From Micractinium sp. NFX-FRZ (lineage: Eukaryota; Chlorophyta; Trebouxiophyceae; Chlorellales; Chlorellaceae), in the NCBI GenBank assembly GCA_029339195.1, contig JAPTJF010000423.1, positions 1-55,243 of the forward strand: a stretch of 55,243 nt of DNA, in the 5' to 3' direction. The notes beneath the pieces are model-generated. The model saw nothing but the letters and a program-made list of their open reading frames with translations. It did not search any database and was not told the origin of the DNA. Made by a program: the position numbers and the translations under genes. Position 1 is the stretch's first letter. Each line of letters opens with the position of its first letter. Positions 52,394-55,243 of the stretch are shown piece after piece.

Positions 52394-55243
52394 ATGAATA
52401 CGCGTCGGGGGGGCGCGTACACCCCCTCTGCGGCCACCGAGGCCAAGGCGGAGAACCGCAACGCCCCGCCGCCCTTCCTCACAAAGACGTGCGTGAGCCT
52501 CAGCTAAGGGGCGTGTCGCGGCTTGGCAGCATGCAATTCTCCGCCCACCCGCCGCTCACACACCCCCAGCTCCTCAAATGCTGCAGGTATGACCTGGTGG
52601 ATGAGGCCGCCTCGGACCCCACCATCTCCTGGGGCGCAGAAGGCCAGAGGTGCGCATTCGGGAGGTGTCGTGCAGGCGCCGGAACCCCGGGGCAGGCGGG
52701 CGCAGTCAGCAGGGCCCTCCGCCGCGCGCGGCGCCGTCGCTCCGTCCCGCCGGCCGCACGTTACAGTACACCCGGCGCCGTGCGCTCACTTGCTACGCGA
52801 CCCCCCTTGTCCCTGCAGCTTCATCGTGTGGAAGCCCGCCGAGTTTGCTCGCGACCTGCTGCCCATGCACTTCAAGCACAACAACTTCTCTTCCTTTGTG
52901 CGCCAGCTCAACACCTATGTGAGTGGGCGAGTCTGCTGCAAGGGCAACAACGGGTGGCTGTTGCATTGGCCGGGGGCATGTCCCTGCTCCGCCTGCACTC
53001 GAAAATGCTGTAAGCAGCAGCTGGCACCTGTCTGCGCTGCTGCCTTTTCCTGTCCCTCCACATCAAGGCAGCTTCTGCTCGTGCCCTGCCTCCCCGCCTC
53101 GGTTCCCTCTGCTCCACTCAACACTTCCCGCTGGGCACCCCGCCCACGCCACTCATCACACACGCTTGCAGGGCTTCCGCAAGGTCGACCCCGACCGCTG
53201 GGAGTTTGCAAACGAGCACTTCCTGCGCGGCCGGCGCGACCTGCTGGGCGACATCCACCGGCGGAAGCCGACGGGGGGCGACCGCCGCGCGCGCTCCGGC
53301 GGCGGCGGCGGCGGCGGCGCCGGCACCTCCGCCCATGGCCTGCTGCACGACGGCGAGGGCGGGGAGCGGCAGTCGGTGATCGAGGTAGGGCAGCGCCTGC
53401 ATGGGGCAGCACCCGATCGGGACGGCTGTTCAGCCTCACCAACCGCTTGGGCACCCTGCTTCCCCATGATTACAGCATGCCCTCCCACCTACCGCACACT
53501 CACCTCACCACCCCACCCCCTCTCTTCTTGCGCTGCAGGTGGGGCAGTACGGGCTGCAGGTGGAGGTGGAGCAGCTGAAGCGGGACAAGAACGTGCTGAT
53601 GCAGGAGGTCATCCGCCTGCGCCAGCAGCAGCAGGTGGGCTTGCGCGCAAGCGTGTGGGTGTGGGTGCAAGGGGATGGATGGGCAGGAGGTCATCCGCCT
53701 GCTCCAGCAGGTGGGTGCACGCAAGCGTGTGGGTGCGGGTGCAAGGGGGTGGATGGGCAGGAGGTCATTCGGCTGCACCGCCAGCAGCAGCAGGTGGGCT
53801 TGCGCAACCGCGTGGGTGTGGGTGCAAGGGGTTGGATAGGCGGGAAGGCATTCCGCTGCACCGCCAGCAGCAGATAGTATGTTTGTGGGTGTCTGTGGGT
53901 GACTTTGGGATGCAGTGCAATGGCGGGCGACCCTGTGCAAGCGTGCGTGGGGGCGAGGGCGTGTGCAGTGGTGGGCAGCGGAGGTTGCTGGCTTGGGGAG
54001 GCACGGCAGCGGCTGTAGGCCACGGCACGCGTGCGGCGGCTTGGGGCTTTGCAGGGGGCATGGACGTGGCAATAGTCGCAGGTTATCTCCCAGCTGCTGA
54101 GGGTGACGGGAGAGGCTGCGGCATCACCACTGGCCAAGGTTGTGACGCATCAGAGTGCAACCCGCGCAAACAGCTACAAGGCCCATGCCAACCAACGCAC
54201 CTCCCTCCCTGGCCCCCGCCCTCCCTGCCTCCCCGCCTGCCTGCCTGGTGCAGGACTCGAGCGAGCAGATGCTGGACATGCAGGAGCGTCTGGAGGTGCA
54301 GGAGCAGCGGCAGCAGCAGATGATTGGCTTCCTGGCCACCGCGCTGCAGCACCCCGGGCTGGTGCAGCACCTGGTGGCATCCACGCCCATGATCAAGCGC
54401 ATCGACGACGGGCGCAGTGAGTGGGCGGGGCGCCACGGTGTGGGCTGACTGTGTGGGGGCAGGGGCGCAGCGGCGAGGTGAGCAACGGCTCCTGCCGCAA
54501 TGGAGCGGCGTGAGGGTGACGTGCGTCTTCAGAATGGGCGCAGTGGGGGGCAGTGATGAGGAGGCAGGGGAACAGGTGTAGGGTGGGGCAGGGCAGAGGG
54601 GTTGCAGGAAGTGCAGATTGGGGCAGGGCGGTTGTGCACTGGAGCAGGGAACAGGAGCGCGTGACAGGCCGGCAGCGCTGCCACGTGTGCAGACCTCGCT
54701 GCTGTCTCAACTGCTCACCTTTTCTGCTCCTGCCCCCTCCCCTCCCCCCCCTCCCCCGCTGAACAGGGCGCAAGAAGCGCAAGGGCGCCGCCGCCGGCGG
54801 TTCCGACAGCGAGGACAGCGAGGAGATGGGGAGCCCCGGGGAAGATGGGCAGGCACTGACGGTGGCGGGGCCGCAGCAGAGCCTGGCTGACCTGGCCCAG
54901 GCCTTCATGTCCCTCCTCAGCACCCAGGACCGCAAGCCGCGGGCCAGCTCGCGGCGGGGGGGGCGCAATGGCGACAGCGGCCGCCGCATGGTGGGCGGGG
55001 GGCCCATCATCGAGGAGGCGCCCGCCACCAGCGGCAGCGGCCCCGGGGGCTACGCCAACGGCACCGCGGCGGCGGCGGCGGCGGCGGGCATGCAGCCCAT
55101 GCAGCCGGTGTCAATCACCAGCCCGGGGCAGCTGGGCAGCGCGGCAGCGGCAGCGGCAGCGGGCGACGGCGGGGCAGCTCCCATGGTGATCACCGCCACG
55201 CCGGTCCTGGCCGGCATGGGCGTGGTGGGCAGCATGGCGGCGC
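52394..55243 (+). CDS. Heat-shock transcription factor (HSF), 3' end outside window
   Basis: Seven exons seen: 52394-52488, 52587-52649, 52819-52918, 53172-53384, 53539-53634, 54254-54416, 54767-55243 (open at the window end); 402 residues so far. It binds heat-shock elements as a trimer and activates stress genes. Seen: DNA-binding domain from FLTKTYDLVDEA to [11 protein letters not shown], with [33 protein letters not shown] (recognition helix) and [11 protein letters not shown]. Gly-rich linker, then a coiled-coil oligomerisation region ([20 protein letters not shown] and the Gln-rich heptads after it). Basic cluster RRKKRK (likely nuclear localisation), acidic SDSEDSEE, a hydrophobic patch [13 protein letters not shown] that could be an activation motif, then a low-complexity Ala/Gly tail. 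The intron after 53634 carries tandem copies of the exon end. Confidence 0.95.
53606..53880 (+). repeat. Tandem copies of an HSF exon-intron junction
   Basis: The segment GCAGGAGGTCATCCGCCTG...CAGCAG|GTGGG plus about 45 nt of following intron is repeated four times with units of about 70-85 bp. Copies 2 (53687-53710) and 3 (53761-53793) are each preceded by GGGCAG and followed by GTGGG, so they look like small exons of 24 and 33 nt, both in frame. Copy 4 has lost the donor. Confidence 0.85.

Noticed and set aside
1..55243. tRNA, rRNA or other structured RNA genes
   Set aside because: No cloverleaf or rRNA-like sequence was noticed by eye; a covariance-model scan was not possible here.

Overview
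The window is nuclear DNA of a green alga, most likely a Chlorella-like trebouxiophyte. The DNA is GC-rich. The genes are cut into many short exons by GT-AG introns with some GC-AG introns, and degenerate CCCTAAA-type telomere units lie inside introns. The protein families are those of plant and algal wall glycosylation. I rebuilt ten protein-coding genes by hand from splice sites, reading phase and family motifs. For the nine genes that end inside the window, the joined exons are a whole number of codons, except gene 2, which needs one inserted base.

Layout: (1) 279-4403 +, hydroxyproline O-arabinosyltransferase-like (HPAT/RDN1 type, GT95). (2) 6702-9065 +, unrecognised type II membrane protein with an acidic stem. 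(3) 10395-13419 +, membrane-anchored SAM methyltransferase with an EGF-like stem. (4) 14928-18867 -, GT77 arabinosyltransferase of the RRA/XEG113 type. (5) 20613-30836 +, EGF-exostosin GT47 protein A. (6) 31412-38924 -, EGF-exostosin GT47 protein B. (7) 40448-41493 -, small secreted protein with a cystine-knot cysteine pattern. (8) 43328-43931 -, small secreted eight-cysteine protein. (9) 46110-52076 -, serine carboxypeptidase (S10). (10) 52394-55243+ +, heat-shock transcription factor, running off the window.

The first 39 kb reads as a physical cluster of secretory-pathway enzymes for hydroxyproline-rich glycoprotein glycans. HPAT would add the first arabinose to hydroxyproline, the GT77 enzyme would extend it, two GT47 exostosins would add further sugars, and the methyltransferase may cap sugars with methyl groups. 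All carry an N-terminal anchor or signal peptide. Such clustering of wall-glycan genes is the main candidate for something undescribed. The pathway assignment is inference from family membership.

The non-coding DNA is structured. A dispersed repeat of about 1.1-1.5 kb occurs four times (18.88-20.05, 38.94-40.39, 41.70-42.95 and 44.87-45.83 kb), each time in the 5' flank of one of the minus-strand genes 4, 6, 7 and 8. A 1.25 kb foldback lies between the convergent 3' ends of genes 3 and 4. A 139-bp hairpin with 41-bp arms lies upstream of gene 8. A decayed LINE reverse-transcriptase fragment sits antisense in an intron of gene 6. The heat-shock factor intron holds tandem copies of the upstream exon end that could act as in-frame cassette exons.
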